IMG/VR virus record: IMGVR_UViG_3300013195_000003
Span: 41,080-105,079 of that record
DNA length: 64,000 nucleotides
From: a virus
Strand: one strand, 5' to 3'
How positions within the stretch are numbered: position 1 is the first letter of the stretch; every line of letters starts with the position of its first letter. A model generated the notes under the pieces. That model did not search any database and was not told the origin of the DNA. It saw only the letters and a list, made by a program, of their open reading frames with translations. Below are positions 40,109 to 51,164 of the stretch, piece after piece. Both the position numbers and the translations under genes were made by a program.

Positions 40109-43100
40109 ATGGCAGGTCCCAGTCTCGCAGCTCTGATTGAAAATCAGCTTCCTGATTTTATTGTCGAGGATTATCCCCTCGTAACAAATTTCCTGTCGAA
40201 ATATTATGAAGCGTTAGCGCTGAGTGAAGGTCCGACTGATATTATTAACAATTTCGAGAAGTATCTCGATGTTGACACATTTTCACCAGAGGTATTAGTT
40301 AAGACTTGCCTCTTGGAACAAGAAATCGCTGATGGTAGCGATAGAATTGATATTGTCGTCAATAAGACAGATGGATTTCCTGATAAGAACGGTCTGATAA
40401 TGATCGATCAGGAAATTTTCCTGTATGAGACCAAAACTGCTACAGAATTTAAAAATTGCGTCAGAGGATATAGCGCAAAAACAGCTCTTGGCGATTTATA
40501 CAATGAAATTTCATATCACGAGAGCAGCACAGGTGTTCATAAGCAATTTGCCGAAGTTAGCAACCTGAGCAATCTGCTTTTGGCAGGTTTGATCAAGCAA
40601 TACGAAGAGCAGTACACTTCTGGTTTCCCATATCAGTATCTTAGAGATCAGAGCAATAAAAACTTGCTTGTTAAGCGTATTAAGGACTTTTATCAAGTCA
40701 AAGGTACGCCACAATCTCTGGAATTCATTTTCCAAATTCTCTTTAGTGTCAAACCAGATATTTTCTATCCGAAAGAGAATGTTTTCAAGAGTTCGGAGTC
40801 TGGTTGGAACAGTAAAGAGCTTTTACTAGTCGAAGTCATCTCTGGTGACATTCGTGAAGTCGTCGGTAATGAAATTGCACAAACTCCCGACCCATATAAC
40901 CCAGAACTGACATCTGCGACTGCAATTATCGACAATATCGTCGGTGAACCGTACCAGGGCAGCAGATTATACACTCTGACCATTTCTCCTGGTTCTAAGA
41001 CTGGCAAATTTGCAATTGCACGTCGTACATTCTTAATGAATGCACTTTCGCAGAATGCTGGACCTGGAGATCGCATCGATGTGTTCTCTACTATCGGGTT
41101 TCCCGAAAAAGATGGTCGTGTGGTAATTGGCACAGAAGAAATTACCTATAGTGGCAAAACTGCAACTCAATTTATCATTGCTGAGCGTGATGCTGCTATT
41201 AAAGAAGTTTCAAACAAGAGAAGCTTCTCTCATAAGAAAGGTGTTCGTTGTTTTACTAAAAATAATCTCACTGGTAAGTATCAAGACGAATTTGGTATTG
41301 CCAGAGAGACCCAGCTGAGAATTTACGGTCTTGTCGCAGGTCTTACTAGCGAAGGATTGGAATTAGAGAGCTCTTCTTTAGTTTATGGTGAACAAGGTGA
41401 TGAAAGTGTCTTTGATGTCGAAGATGGTGGTATTCCATATATCGCTCTCGACAATATGGTCGAGTTTTCGTCTTCTGGTTTCTTTGACGACCTTCCTCTT
41501 ACTAATGAATGGATTGTCAATGAAGATTTCACAAAGCTGAGTGCATTTGATCCTACTAATATTGGATCTACTAGTATTAAGGACAAATTGCTGTCAAACG
41601 TCTCTGCAATCTACAGAGATGATACAAATTACTATATTGCATCGTCTGGTTTCCCATCATACCCGATTGGACCGTTTGACAACACCGCAGTTCCTCAAGA
41701 TCAGGAACATTTGAAAATTATTCCCAGAAAACCGATAGATGCTTCTAATAAACAGTATTCTACTAATAGAGAAGTCGGTGTTCTGATTAATGGCGTTCCT
41801 TTGCTCAATCATCGGTCTCCTGATGGGTTAGCATATGGATCTATCACCGATATCGAGATTACAGACACTGGTAGGAACTATACAGTGCCTCCTACTGTTA
41901 ATATCGAAGGTGCTGCCGAAGCTTACGCTGAAATCAATGGATTGGGTCAAGTTACCAATATCGTAGTCACTAATCCTGGTTCTGGTTACTCTGCACCTCC
42001 TGAAGTTACAATTACTTCTGGTTCTGGTGGTCAATTTACTACTGTAATCTCTCAGGGCGAAATTGCAAGTATTTCGCTGTCTATTAACGAGCTTGCGCAG
42101 GTTATTGACGCTGGACAAGATTATACCGAACCTCCGAACGTCTTTATCTTCGATTCTAGCGGAAAAGGTAAAGGTGCACTGTTTACTTGCCAAATTGACG
42201 CTAATACTGGCACCATTACAGGATTTACGAAGCTTTCTGGCGGTTTCGACTATCAAGAGGCAACTACTACCGTTACTCTTGCTCCTAGACACCAAATTGC
42301 AGGCGCAAGAGCAAATCTGACTCAATGGAAGTTTAACAGTTACTTCTCCGAAACTGTAGACAACGGAAACACCTCTGGCATCGTCTATGAGGCGTCTAGT
42401 ACTCTATATGGCAATGCATATGGTCATATTATCGCTCCGACCTCTCTGAAGATCCAGAGGAGCGATAATGTGGATGGTCAGGGTAACCCTCTGACCAATA
42501 AGACCCATTCTCCTATTTTGGGTTGGGCATATGACGGAAATCCGATCTATGGGTCATTCGGTTACGATAATCCCTATCAAGATACCTCAGCATCTTCTCC
42601 AACCATTAAAAGGATGGAATCGTCTTGGAGATTGAAGACAACTCGTGGAAATGATTCTCCAAGTGAAGCTACGTATTCATTAGGTCGTTTTGTTAACGAT
42701 TATGAGTATGTTGAGCGTTTAGGTGACCTGGATGCTAATAATGGTCGTTTCTGTACAACACCAGAGTTTCCTGATGGTGTTTATGCATATTTCTTAACTA
42801 CAGACTCAAATGAGACTCCACAGTTCCCATATTCGGTTGGAGAGGCGTTTTACAACGTTCCTGTCGAAGAGAACTGGAAAGAAGGTGCCAGACAGTCTGT
42901 ATTGCCTGATAGAGTCCGTAGACGCCGTGTAAATGCCAGTGAGTCTTCTGGTGAGCTGCTGACTTCTAGAGTTAGCGGTGTGAACTATGGTCCCGTCACA
43001 AATATCGAAGTTCACGCATCTTCTGCTAATTTTACAAATGAAGATGTTGTTTTCGTCGATAATACAACTAATGACAGCGGAGATGGTTTATTTGCAGCTG

Positions 43101-46100
43101 TTAATGAAATTCAAGGTCAAGAAGTTGAATCTCTGTCCTGCAACTCTCCTAAGAACAATTATCTGATTACTAATAATCCTTTATTCTTAAATCACGAAAC
43201 TGTGATTACTCAGGAGAATACAGGCGCTTCTGCACAAGTAATTGGTAAGATTGAAGAAGTTGATCGCTTTGTCGTCAAGAACGTTACTGGCGAATTTAAT
43301 TTAACCGATAATATCAATTCTACGACAGAAATTTACAATCTGACATTTGACAATACTGTAGTTGCCGATGTTGGCGATGAAGTTGTTCTGCAGGTTCAAT
43401 CTGGTGGAGTTGCTCACGAAACTGCTATCGGTAAAGTTTTACGTAATGTTTTTGATAAAAATACTGTTGTTGTAGAGCTACAACTTGCCAACCCCAATGA
43501 AACGACAACATTAGATGAGGATGGGGTTACAGTTATCACTATTCCTAGATCCAGTTATACAGATATTGGATATTTCGCTGTTGGCGATGGCATTTCTCTT
43601 GGACCCAGCGCTGCGACTATTGTCAGTATTAGATCTTTATCTAAAGGATTTAAGCTGCTGAATATCGAAGATAATATCGCAGTTCTTAAAACCAAAGATA
43701 AGGTTCACGGTCTTGCAGTTGGTGATGATGTTATTGTCACTGTCGAACCCAATGCCGCAATTGCAACGCAGCGTTATTTTGTCGAAACTAAGAAGTATCA
43801 TACTATTCAATTAGAGAATATTGAGAGATCTACCGCAATCAACGATTCTGGACTCTCAAGAATTAGCCTTATTGGTGCTGGTTCTGGTTTTACCCCCAGC
43901 ACTACATTTAATGATGTCACCGTTGATTTCTATAGCAACTCCCGAGTTGGAGTTGTTCACGGTACTCTCGACATTACAACAAATGCTAACGGCAATGTAG
44001 AATCAGCTGTAATCACTAGCGGTGGTTCTGGATATCAATATGGAGATATCCTTACAGTACCTCTTGGCAATCTTGGTGGCAATGTTGGTAGTAACAATTG
44101 TGCTTTCTTTGTTGATGCAGCTGGATTTGGCAGCAATAAAACTTTATTGACAGTTGACAACTCTAACGGTATTTCCGCAGGTGATATCATTCAAATTACT
44201 GAAGAGCTGCTACAAGTTGTTAGTGTATCTGGCAATAATATTACTGTTACCAGAGGATACAACAATACAGAAATTGTTGACCACCTGGATGACATTGCCG
44301 TAACTCTTATTACGAAGACTTATAGATTTACAAAGGATAGTGTCATCAACTTTGGTTCTAGTACTGCATATGTTGATAGTTACAATCCTGCCACTCAGCA
44401 GATTACCGTATATTATGCCAATGAAGGTGATTTAGAGATTACTAGTAGCTCTATCTTTGTTGATGAAAGTACTCCCACTAAGCAAGCAATAATCAACAGT
44501 GTCACTGACACTAGCTTGAGATTTAGATTCCGTAAAGATGGTGATACTGAATGGTTTAGAAATCTTTCTCTTGATGTTCAGAGAACATATCGATATATCT
44601 TTGATACTAGCGATGCATCGTTACTGAATAGACACCTCAAGTTCTATAGTAATGTTTACAGAACCAGAAAACTTTTGCAGGCATTTGAGTCTGTGGAAAA
44701 ACCTGGATTAAGTGGTTCATACACCTCATTCCAGTTGGGTTATGGTATTCCTATCGATGGTACTAGCTGGGAGCAAACTCCTATTATTGATGTTCCTCCA
44801 AAGATCTACTATGACGAACCCCTTGACCTGATTGATTCTGAAAATCAGTTCTTTACGCTGGTTAGCGACCCGTTTGCTGGCAAACACGCTGTGTTCTATG
44901 GTTATGAATACGAATTTGCTTATAGACTGCCAACCACACCGCAGCAAGAAGGATTTACTAACGTTCAATATTACACTGATTCTCTTTACGCTATTGGTAG
45001 TATTAAGAGTATCAAAGTGATCAGTGGTGGTAAGAACTATACTATACCACCGCAGCTGCCAGGTGTATTCCTCAACAAACGTTTTAGAGGAGCATTTACT
45101 CCATTAATTGAAGATGGAAAGATCACTTCTGTTACTGTTGTTGATACTGGTCTTAACTATTCCAAACCTCAAGTACTCCTCGAAAACACTGATGGTGGTG
45201 CAAATGCCCAATTCCGTGTTGAGCTGACTAACCAAGGTGCTGTCGGTCGTATTGTGCCTATTGATCAAGGTAGTGGTTATGGTCCTGATACTACATTGAG
45301 ACTATATGAGTCAGATACAAAACTTTTTGCTCACGGTGAGAACATTGGTAAGCTTGCTACCTTAGAGATCATCTCTTCTGGTAAGGACTTTAATAATGAT
45401 CCTACTTTGCTTCCTCAAGTCAATCCTCCTGTTGTGATGACTCTGAGAAATTTCCCTGCTAGAGCTTTCTTGAATGGTGAGCAAATCACTCAAAGAAATT
45501 CTCAGGGTAGAGTTATTGCAACTGGTCGTGTTGACTTCTGGATCAATGGTATGAACATTCTGCGCATTAAGCAGATTGAAGGTAAGTTTGATCAAAGATA
45601 TTCACTCTACGGCGAATCTCTTCGTAGTACAGCCGACATTCAGAAGATATACGTTGCCAAGATCGATCCGATTATTGGACCTACTAGTACATCTATTGGT
45701 AACTTCCAAACTGACCGCAGTAAGCTGTCTGCTGTGTCCCAGAAGATTCAGGATGGTATTTACTATCAAGATTATTCTTATGTGGTCAAATCCACAGTTT
45801 CTATTAACGACTGGAGAGACTTTGTTAAGAAGTTCACTCACCCCGCAGGTTTTAACCTGTTTGGCGAAGTTCTAATCGAATCTTTTGGAGATGCAGAACA
45901 ACCCGAGACTATCGATACTCCTCAGTCTGGAACTAAGGATAATGGTTTCGGTGCTGTTATTAGCATCATTGAACCTGGCGTTCTTGGCGTTACCACTACA
46001 CACAAGTCTACAAGGATTACACAGTCTCACGTTAGAGTCGATACATTCAGACAACAACGTGGTCTTGGCACCCTCAACTACAGTGAACGTAACAATGTGG

Positions 46101-49100
46101 AGATTGAGGTCTTTGACCTTGCTGTGTCTCCTGAGTTTGACGGCGAAGTCCAAGTGGACGGTACGATTACTGGCACAAAGACCTTCACGCTGTTTAAGAA
46201 GGAGATTAACGAACCTCTGACACCTTATAAGGCACAGCAGCTGCTTGTGACCCTGGATGGTGTGCTGCAAGATCCTGACACTGCATATACTGTCAGTGGT
46301 AACACGATTACATTTGCTGAAGCTCCTCTCGGACCTTATGTGGATGCTAAGACTGGAATTCACGTTCCTGGTGTGACATTCTATGGTAAGTCTGTCAAGT
46401 TCCAAGATAATGCAAACAATGATCGTTATATGCTTGAGGCAAATAACATCACATCAGAGTTTGATGGTACTAGTACCGAGTTTGACTTGGGTATCGAAGT
46501 TGTCAATGACGACCACCTGTTTGTGTCTCTTGACGGTGTTGTACAGGAACCTGACGTTGCATATGACTTGGTTGTTGGCGGCGCTGGCGAGATTCACTTC
46601 ACAGAACCTCCTAGACAGGTTGGTAAGATTCTCGAGCTTGATATTACTGATGCAACCAACTATCTGGTAAATGATTTTGTTGTTGGTCAGACATCTGGTG
46701 CACGTGGTGAGATTGTTGCCAAGCGTTATTTTGTCGATCATAGATTCCTGGATGCTGCTGATATCTTAGATTCCAATAGCACAGTTCTTGCCGAAGAAGC
46801 TGTAGGTATTCTGGATGACACTAGCAAGTTCTCTGCTGCTAATGGATTCTCTTATCCTGGTTTGGGCAGAAATCAGTGTATTACTGACCTGAAGTCCGTT
46901 CTCAAGAATATTGCCAGAGACCTCCAACTTGGTGGTAACAGCAATACCTGGGATGCTGCTAAAGAGTATCTGCTCGATCCTGCTGATCCTAACTCGGACC
47001 TTAAGCATATTGAGGGCGAAGTTGAGGCGACTTTGTGGGCAATGAAGTATTTTAAGGATATGACTATCCTTGCACTTCGTAATAAGTTTGGTATTGATAA
47101 CCTGACAGCAGCTCAAAGAGCAAACTTAAATGACCCATATAATACAGCAAATGCCGTTGCAGATGAATTTATTGATGCTGCTAACTTATTAGATGCCAAC
47201 CGCAACTTCATTGCAGAAGAAGCTGTTGCTATGATGCTTGCTAATCCTGCAAATACGGGATTCACAATTCCTAATGGTAATGTGAATTGTATCGATGATG
47301 TTAAGGATATGCTGAAAGCTATCAGCTGGAACTTACAATATGGCGGCAATAACAAAGTCTGGGATGCAGCAGAACTCTACATTGATAGATCTGGTGCTCT
47401 AGAGCATATCACAGGACAAGTTACAGAAACCTTAGAAGTATTCGCAAATGTCAAAACTCTCGCTGCTGATGTCATTCGCAACATCAATATCACACCAGTT
47501 GGTGCCCACGGCGTCACTCAGGTGTTTGATAACAGCATTACTGTTGAGACAAATGAGTGCGCAGCTGTAGAATCTGCTATTGACGTTTTGGTGGATCTGG
47601 TTGGCGATGCCGTACAGAACCCCAGTACATTTGAAGCAAATGTAAGCAGAACTCTGCCATATATTTGGCCTCTTGAATTCAGCACTCTGGCAGTAAATCG
47701 CGACCTAACGATTACAGTTGACACTGCCAATCCTTACTGTGCTCAGGTTGAATCTGCAATTAGCACACTGTTTGATATTGTCACGACAACAATTTCCGAA
47801 TCTGCATATAACAATAATAACCACCTGTTGACTGTCACACAGGACTTCCCGAATCCCAACAGAATTCAAGTTGAGATGACTAAGAAGGACTTCCTGCAAG
47901 GTGAGGATATCCAATCTGAAGCTTCTCTTCTTACAGCAACTGTACAGAGTGTCAGTTCTATTGATCCTGGTATCCAGCAGAAGTTCTTTGCATTTAAACA
48001 CGGTAAGTATTACAAACTAGACTCTATTGAGTCTCAGTTTAATGATGCACAAACTATCTTTGAACTTGAGAGAGATGGCGTTCCTTTCTATGCAGAAAGA
48101 AACCAGAACCTTGTGATTTTCCTGAACGGTGTTATGCAGGTCAATCGTGACGCATATACTGTTGCAGACAATATTATCGTATTCAATGAAGCTCCTGCTA
48201 CTGGATCTTCTTGCTTCGTTCTGTACTTCTATGGTTTGGATCCCGAGCGTGTTCTGATTGGTTATAACATCGAACCACCTGGCACATTTAAGAAGTTCTT
48301 TAAGCTGACTCTGGACCAACAGATCTTACTGCCTCTGGAAGGAGCAGAGTGTTGGATTTCTACTGAACCTGGAACTGGAACTACGAGACAGTATCCGTAT
48401 TCGTTTGCTAGAGGTAGGATTTATAAGCAATCCTGGACTCCTGGTCAGCAAAACATTCTCTTTGTTGAAGGTGTTACTGCACAGAAGGTCAATTGGTTGA
48501 ATGGTACTCTAAGTGTGACCAGAGATAGAGGTGCGACAGCTTCTATCATTGATTTACAAGTAACGGCAGTAGAGGAATTGGTCAATGACGAACTTAGGGA
48601 AAAACTGTTTAATAGACAAGATAGAATTAAGTCTAATCTCAGTCAAGGTGATTTAATTCAAATTGATGGTGAGGCAGAGACTCGTAGTATCGTAAGAGCT
48701 GCTAGAGATGCTCTGGTTACTTCTGGATATGATTCCGACACCTCTGGTGACGTGGCATCGTTCTTCAGATCTTATGAGTATGAAGTCGTTCTTAACGTCG
48801 GTCCTTACTCTGGTCAGATTGAAGGTTTTGGTGCTCAAGCAATTGCAAAAATTGACGCTGAGGTTAGATTCCACACTTTACAATCTTCTAGACAAGAGGA
48901 TCTTGAATTCTTGCCTGGCGACGAGGTTGTTCAATTCCAAGATCAAAATGATACCAGCAGTCCTGTTGTTTGGAGAGGAACTGTCAAAGAATATTCTCGT
49001 GATAGAAGCACAATTGGATTTAGATCAGATTATATTGACGGAGCTCCATATACGGATCCTAGCGAAACTGCCTTCCGTCCTGGTGAGAGAATCTATGTCG

Positions 49101-51109
49101 AATCTGTTCTTAGCACAAATGCCATTGGTATTCAATACCTGAAGCCTGGTGGCGTGAATAGCATTGTTCTGACAAAAAGAGATAACACTGCTTATTATGA
49201 AGCTTACAGAGAATGGAAGCAAGCAAATGTTTGGAATAAAGGCGAAGATCTGTTAGGTAACGCATTTGTTCCTAAGAATGCTAGCGCTAATGACGAACCT
49301 GGCGAATACGATTTCAGCTCTGCTCTCTATGACGACTTGCTAAATCCTCAGATCTCAAAGAATTATCGCGAACCTCCTGTGATGATTTTTAGATCTTCAC
49401 CTGTTGTTGACTCTAATGGCGATGCTTTAACTTCACCAACTGGTGGTGGCGCTAGAGCACGTGCCATTGTGGTTCGTGGCGAGATTACAGACACCGAGTT
49501 GATTTCATCTGGTTCTGGTTATAAGGTTCCTCCACAAATCCTCTTCACTAGAGGTTACTTTGTGTTCCGTAAGGATCCTCTGAGTGTTGTTAAATTTACA
49601 ACGTTTGGTATTGAACCTCCGAAGATTGATTCTCCTGTCGGTGTTCAAAGCTTCCTGCAAACCATCTTCAAAGGTGGCGATCAAACTCGCTGGTCGTTGT
49701 TCAATTCCCTCGCTCCTGCTGGTCAGAACCTTGTGTTTGGTAATGCTGGTGCGCCGATCTATCAGGTCAACAAATACTATGACGGTCGTGTAATCATTCA
49801 AAAGATTCTCGATCTCGGACCTGAGATGCATCCTCAACCTGAGATTTACATCAACCTGGCACCAGAGCAAGTTTTATGTGAGTGGAAAGAGACCCTTGCT
49901 ATGCAGTCTATAATGACTGGTGGTGTGCAGGGTATGTCTGTTGCTATTACTAGACATAAGAAGTCTGAAACCAAGGTTCAATACAATGCTGGTGTTGTTG
50001 AGAAGAGAGCTTTCAACAATCCCGATCTGATTGGTTTCGATTCTTATGACACTGGTTCTCTTGGATTGACTATTGGTTCGTTGGAATCTATGAAGTTTGA
50101 GATTCAACCTCAAACTAATAGCTCTGTCGGACAGAACGGTTACTACACTGATGCTTCTGGCAGACAGATTAATTACATAATGGGCGATATGAATCTTGAA
50201 TTCTGGTCTAACCTGTATCCTAATCTGACTATTGGCGATTTTGAAGATAAAGAAATCCTCAACTCTCAGGTATATGCAGAAGGAGAGCAAAACTACTTCC
50301 GTTATCAGCAGGGTGCCGAGTTCCACTTCAGAACTGCTAGCAAAGCTATGGTCCTGGATAACACATTCGGAGATGATGTTGTTCTCGTGAACAGCACAAA
50401 AGGATTCCCAGCTTCTGGTGGTAGATTCATCGTTGGTGTTCCTGGTACCGATAAGAGAGAGGAAATGACTTACACTTCTGCCACTGGCGATAGATTCCTT
50501 GGTGTTCAGAGATTGAATCCTCTCAGCACAGTGGAAGAAGGTTCACGGTTTACCGTTATGCCTATGACTCCTACTGATAACAATGTGTCAGTTACTAATG
50601 GTGGTACTGGATTGAACTATAACGGATTCTTTGCTTCCGATGTTCAATATTATATTTTCTACGGTGGTAGTACTGGTAACGATAGATGGATTCAGTGGGA
50701 ATTCAGCACAACTGAGCAGATCGCAACATTCCAGAATCATACCACTATTACCACCGAATATATAAGGGGTAATATGTCCAACGGTGGCGAAACACCAGGA
50801 CAAGATTTAGAGTGCTTCTTCTGGACCCAAGCAACTGGTTATGTTAAAGCTGGCAATGTTTGGGAATACAATACCGCCAACATCAATAATGATGTAGGCA
50901 TTGATTGGAGCACCACAACTCTTACTATTCCAGCAACTGTCCAAACTGAAATTAATGCTGGAAATACTTTCAGATTATATTACCAGCAACTTAATATTCA
51001 AGCAAGTGCTGCCGATTACTTCGGAATTAGAACTTGGTGGTTGGATGACATCGATAGCGAACCTACTTATCCCGTGGGATCTGTTGTTATGACTGCCAAC
51101 AAAATATAA
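40109..51109 (+). CDS. 7: Giant gp7-like baseplate wedge protein
   Basis: 3666 aa, about 3.5 times T4 gp7. The start (ALIENQLPDFIVEDYPLVTN, FLSKYYEALA) is the gp7-type initiator region of cyanophages. Inserted modules include GSGYSAPPEV repeats (from about 590), an uninterrupted YHYH domain near 794-925 (HSPILGWAYDGNPIYG, NGRFCTTPEFPDG) and two helical repeats near 2214-2318 and 2352-2457 (DAANLLDANRNFIAEEAV type). The C-terminal 1000 residues are beta-rich. It probably starts wedge assembly and displays extra surface modules. The name gp7 rests on position and the N-terminal pattern. Confidence 0.75.
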   Translation: MAGPSLAALIENQLPDFIVEDYPLVTNFLSKYYEALALSEGPTDIINNFEKYLDVDTFSPEVLVKTCLLEQEIADGSDRIDIVVNKTDGFPDKNGLIMIDQEIFLYETKTATEFKNCVRGYSAKTALGDLYNEISYHESSTGVHKQFAEVSNLSNLLLAGLIKQYEEQYTSGFPYQYLRDQSNKNLLVKRIKDFYQVKGTPQSLEFIFQILFSVKPDIFYPKENVFKSSESGWNSKELLLVEVISGDIREVVGNEIAQTPDPYNPELTSATAIIDNIVGEPYQGSRLYTLTISPGSKTGKFAIARRTFLMNALSQNAGPGDRIDVFSTIGFPEKDGRVVIGTEEITYSGKTATQFIIAERDAAIKEVSNKRSFSHKKGVRCFTKNNLTGKYQDEFGIARETQLRIYGLVAGLTSEGLELESSSLVYGEQGDESVFDVEDGGIPYIALDNMVEFSSSGFFDDLPLTNEWIVNEDFTKLSAFDPTNIGSTSIKDKLLSNVSAIYRDDTNYYIASSGFPSYPIGPFDNTAVPQDQEHLKIIPRKPIDASNKQYSTNREVGVLINGVPLLNHRSPDGLAYGSITDIEITDTGRNYTVPPTVNIEGAAEAYAEINGLGQVTNIVVTNPGSGYSAPPEVTITSGSGGQFTTVISQGEIASISLSINELAQVIDAGQDYTEPPNVFIFDSSGKGKGALFTCQIDANTGTITGFTKLSGGFDYQEATTTVTLAPRHQIAGARANLTQWKFNSYFSETVDNGNTSGIVYEASSTLYGNAYGHIIAPTSLKIQRSDNVDGQGNPLTNKTHSPILGWAYDGNPIYGSFGYDNPYQDTSASSPTIKRMESSWRLKTTRGNDSPSEATYSLGRFVNDYEYVERLGDLDANNGRFCTTPEFPDGVYAYFLTTDSNETPQFPYSVGEAFYNVPVEENWKEGARQSVLPDRVRRRRVNASESSGELLTSRVSGVNYGPVTNIEVHASSANFTNEDVVFVDNTTNDSGDGLFAAVNEIQGQEVESLSCNSPKNNYLITNNPLFLNHETVITQENTGASAQVIGKIEEVDRFVVKNVTGEFNLTDNINSTTEIYNLTFDNTVVADVGDEVVLQVQSGGVAHETAIGKVLRNVFDKNTVVVELQLANPNETTTLDEDGVTVITIPRSSYTDIGYFAVGDGISLGPSAATIVSIRSLSKGFKLLNIEDNIAVLKTKDKVHGLAVGDDVIVTVEPNAAIATQRYFVETKKYHTIQLENIERSTAINDSGLSRISLIGAGSGFTPSTTFNDVTVDFYSNSRVGVVHGTLDITTNANGNVESAVITSGGSGYQYGDILTVPLGNLGGNVGSNNCAFFVDAAGFGSNKTLLTVDNSNGISAGDIIQITEELLQVVSVSGNNITVTRGYNNTEIVDHLDDIAVTLITKTYRFTKDSVINFGSSTAYVDSYNPATQQITVYYANEGDLEITSSSIFVDESTPTKQAIINSVTDTSLRFRFRKDGDTEWFRNLSLDVQRTYRYIFDTSDASLLNRHLKFYSNVYRTRKLLQAFESVEKPGLSGSYTSFQLGYGIPIDGTSWEQTPIIDVPPKIYYDEPLDLIDSENQFFTLVSDPFAGKHAVFYGYEYEFAYRLPTTPQQEGFTNVQYYTDSLYAIGSIKSIKVISGGKNYTIPPQLPGVFLNKRFRGAFTPLIEDGKITSVTVVDTGLNYSKPQVLLENTDGGANAQFRVELTNQGAVGRIVPIDQGSGYGPDTTLRLYESDTKLFAHGENIGKLATLEIISSGKDFNNDPTLLPQVNPPVVMTLRNFPARAFLNGEQITQRNSQGRVIATGRVDFWINGMNILRIKQIEGKFDQRYSLYGESLRSTADIQKIYVAKIDPIIGPTSTSIGNFQTDRSKLSAVSQKIQDGIYYQDYSYVVKSTVSINDWRDFVKKFTHPAGFNLFGEVLIESFGDAEQPETIDTPQSGTKDNGFGAVISIIEPGVLGVTTTHKSTRITQSHVRVDTFRQQRGLGTLNYSERNNVEIEVFDLAVSPEFDGEVQVDGTITGTKTFTLFKKEINEPLTPYKAQQLLVTLDGVLQDPDTAYTVSGNTITFAEAPLGPYVDAKTGIHVPGVTFYGKSVKFQDNANNDRYMLEANNITSEFDGTSTEFDLGIEVVNDDHLFVSLDGVVQEPDVAYDLVVGGAGEIHFTEPPRQVGKILELDITDATNYLVNDFVVGQTSGARGEIVAKRYFVDHRFLDAADILDSNSTVLAEEAVGILDDTSKFSAANGFSYPGLGRNQCITDLKSVLKNIARDLQLGGNSNTWDAAKEYLLDPADPNSDLKHIEGEVEATLWAMKYFKDMTILALRNKFGIDNLTAAQRANLNDPYNTANAVADEFIDAANLLDANRNFIAEEAVAMMLANPANTGFTIPNGNVNCIDDVKDMLKAISWNLQYGGNNKVWDAAELYIDRSGALEHITGQVTETLEVFANVKTLAADVIRNINITPVGAHGVTQVFDNSITVETNECAAVESAIDVLVDLVGDAVQNPSTFEANVSRTLPYIWPLEFSTLAVNRDLTITVDTANPYCAQVESAISTLFDIVTTTISESAYNNNNHLLTVTQDFPNPNRIQVEMTKKDFLQGEDIQSEASLLTATVQSVSSIDPGIQQKFFAFKHGKYYKLDSIESQFNDAQTIFELERDGVPFYAERNQNLVIFLNGVMQVNRDAYTVADNIIVFNEAPATGSSCFVLYFYGLDPERVLIGYNIEPPGTFKKFFKLTLDQQILLPLEGAECWISTEPGTGTTRQYPYSFARGRIYKQSWTPGQQNILFVEGVTAQKVNWLNGTLSVTRDRGATASIIDLQVTAVEELVNDELREKLFNRQDRIKSNLSQGDLIQIDGEAETRSIVRAARDALVTSGYDSDTSGDVASFFRSYEYEVVLNVGPYSGQIEGFGAQAIAKIDAEVRFHTLQSSRQEDLEFLPGDEVVQFQDQNDTSSPVVWRGTVKEYSRDRSTIGFRSDYIDGAPYTDPSETAFRPGERIYVESVLSTNAIGIQYLKPGGVNSIVLTKRDNTAYYEAYREWKQANVWNKGEDLLGNAFVPKNASANDEPGEYDFSSALYDDLLNPQISKNYREPPVMIFRSSPVVDSNGDALTSPTGGGARARAIVVRGEITDTELISSGSGYKVPPQILFTRGYFVFRKDPLSVVKFTTFGIEPPKIDSPVGVQSFLQTIFKGGDQTRWSLFNSLAPAGQNLVFGNAGAPIYQVNKYYDGRVIIQKILDLGPEMHPQPEIYINLAPEQVLCEWKETLAMQSIMTGGVQGMSVAITRHKKSETKVQYNAGVVEKRAFNNPDLIGFDSYDTGSLGLTIGSLESMKFEIQPQTNSSVGQNGYYTDASGRQINYIMGDMNLEFWSNLYPNLTIGDFEDKEILNSQVYAEGEQNYFRYQQGAEFHFRTASKAMVLDNTFGDDVVLVNSTKGFPASGGRFIVGVPGTDKREEMTYTSATGDRFLGVQRLNPLSTVEEGSRFTVMPMTPTDNNVSVTNGGTGLNYNGFFASDVQYYIFYGGSTGNDRWIQWEFSTTEQIATFQNHTTITTEYIRGNMSNGGETPGQDLECFFWTQATGYVKAGNVWEYNTANINNDVGIDWSTTTLTIPATVQTEINAGNTFRLYYQQLNIQASAADYFGIRTWWLDDIDSEPTYPVGSVVMTANKI

Positions 51110-51123
51110 TTAAATCCACTAAA

Positions 51124-51131
51124 TATAAATA
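51124..51131 (+). promoter_or_regulatory. Late promoter TATAAATA for gp8
   Basis: Exact match to the T4 late consensus, 33 nt before the ATG at 51165, in the 55-nt gap after the giant gene. Confidence 0.8.
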
Positions 51132-51164
51132 ACCTCGGATCCAGTCTCAGTATACGAAAATCCA

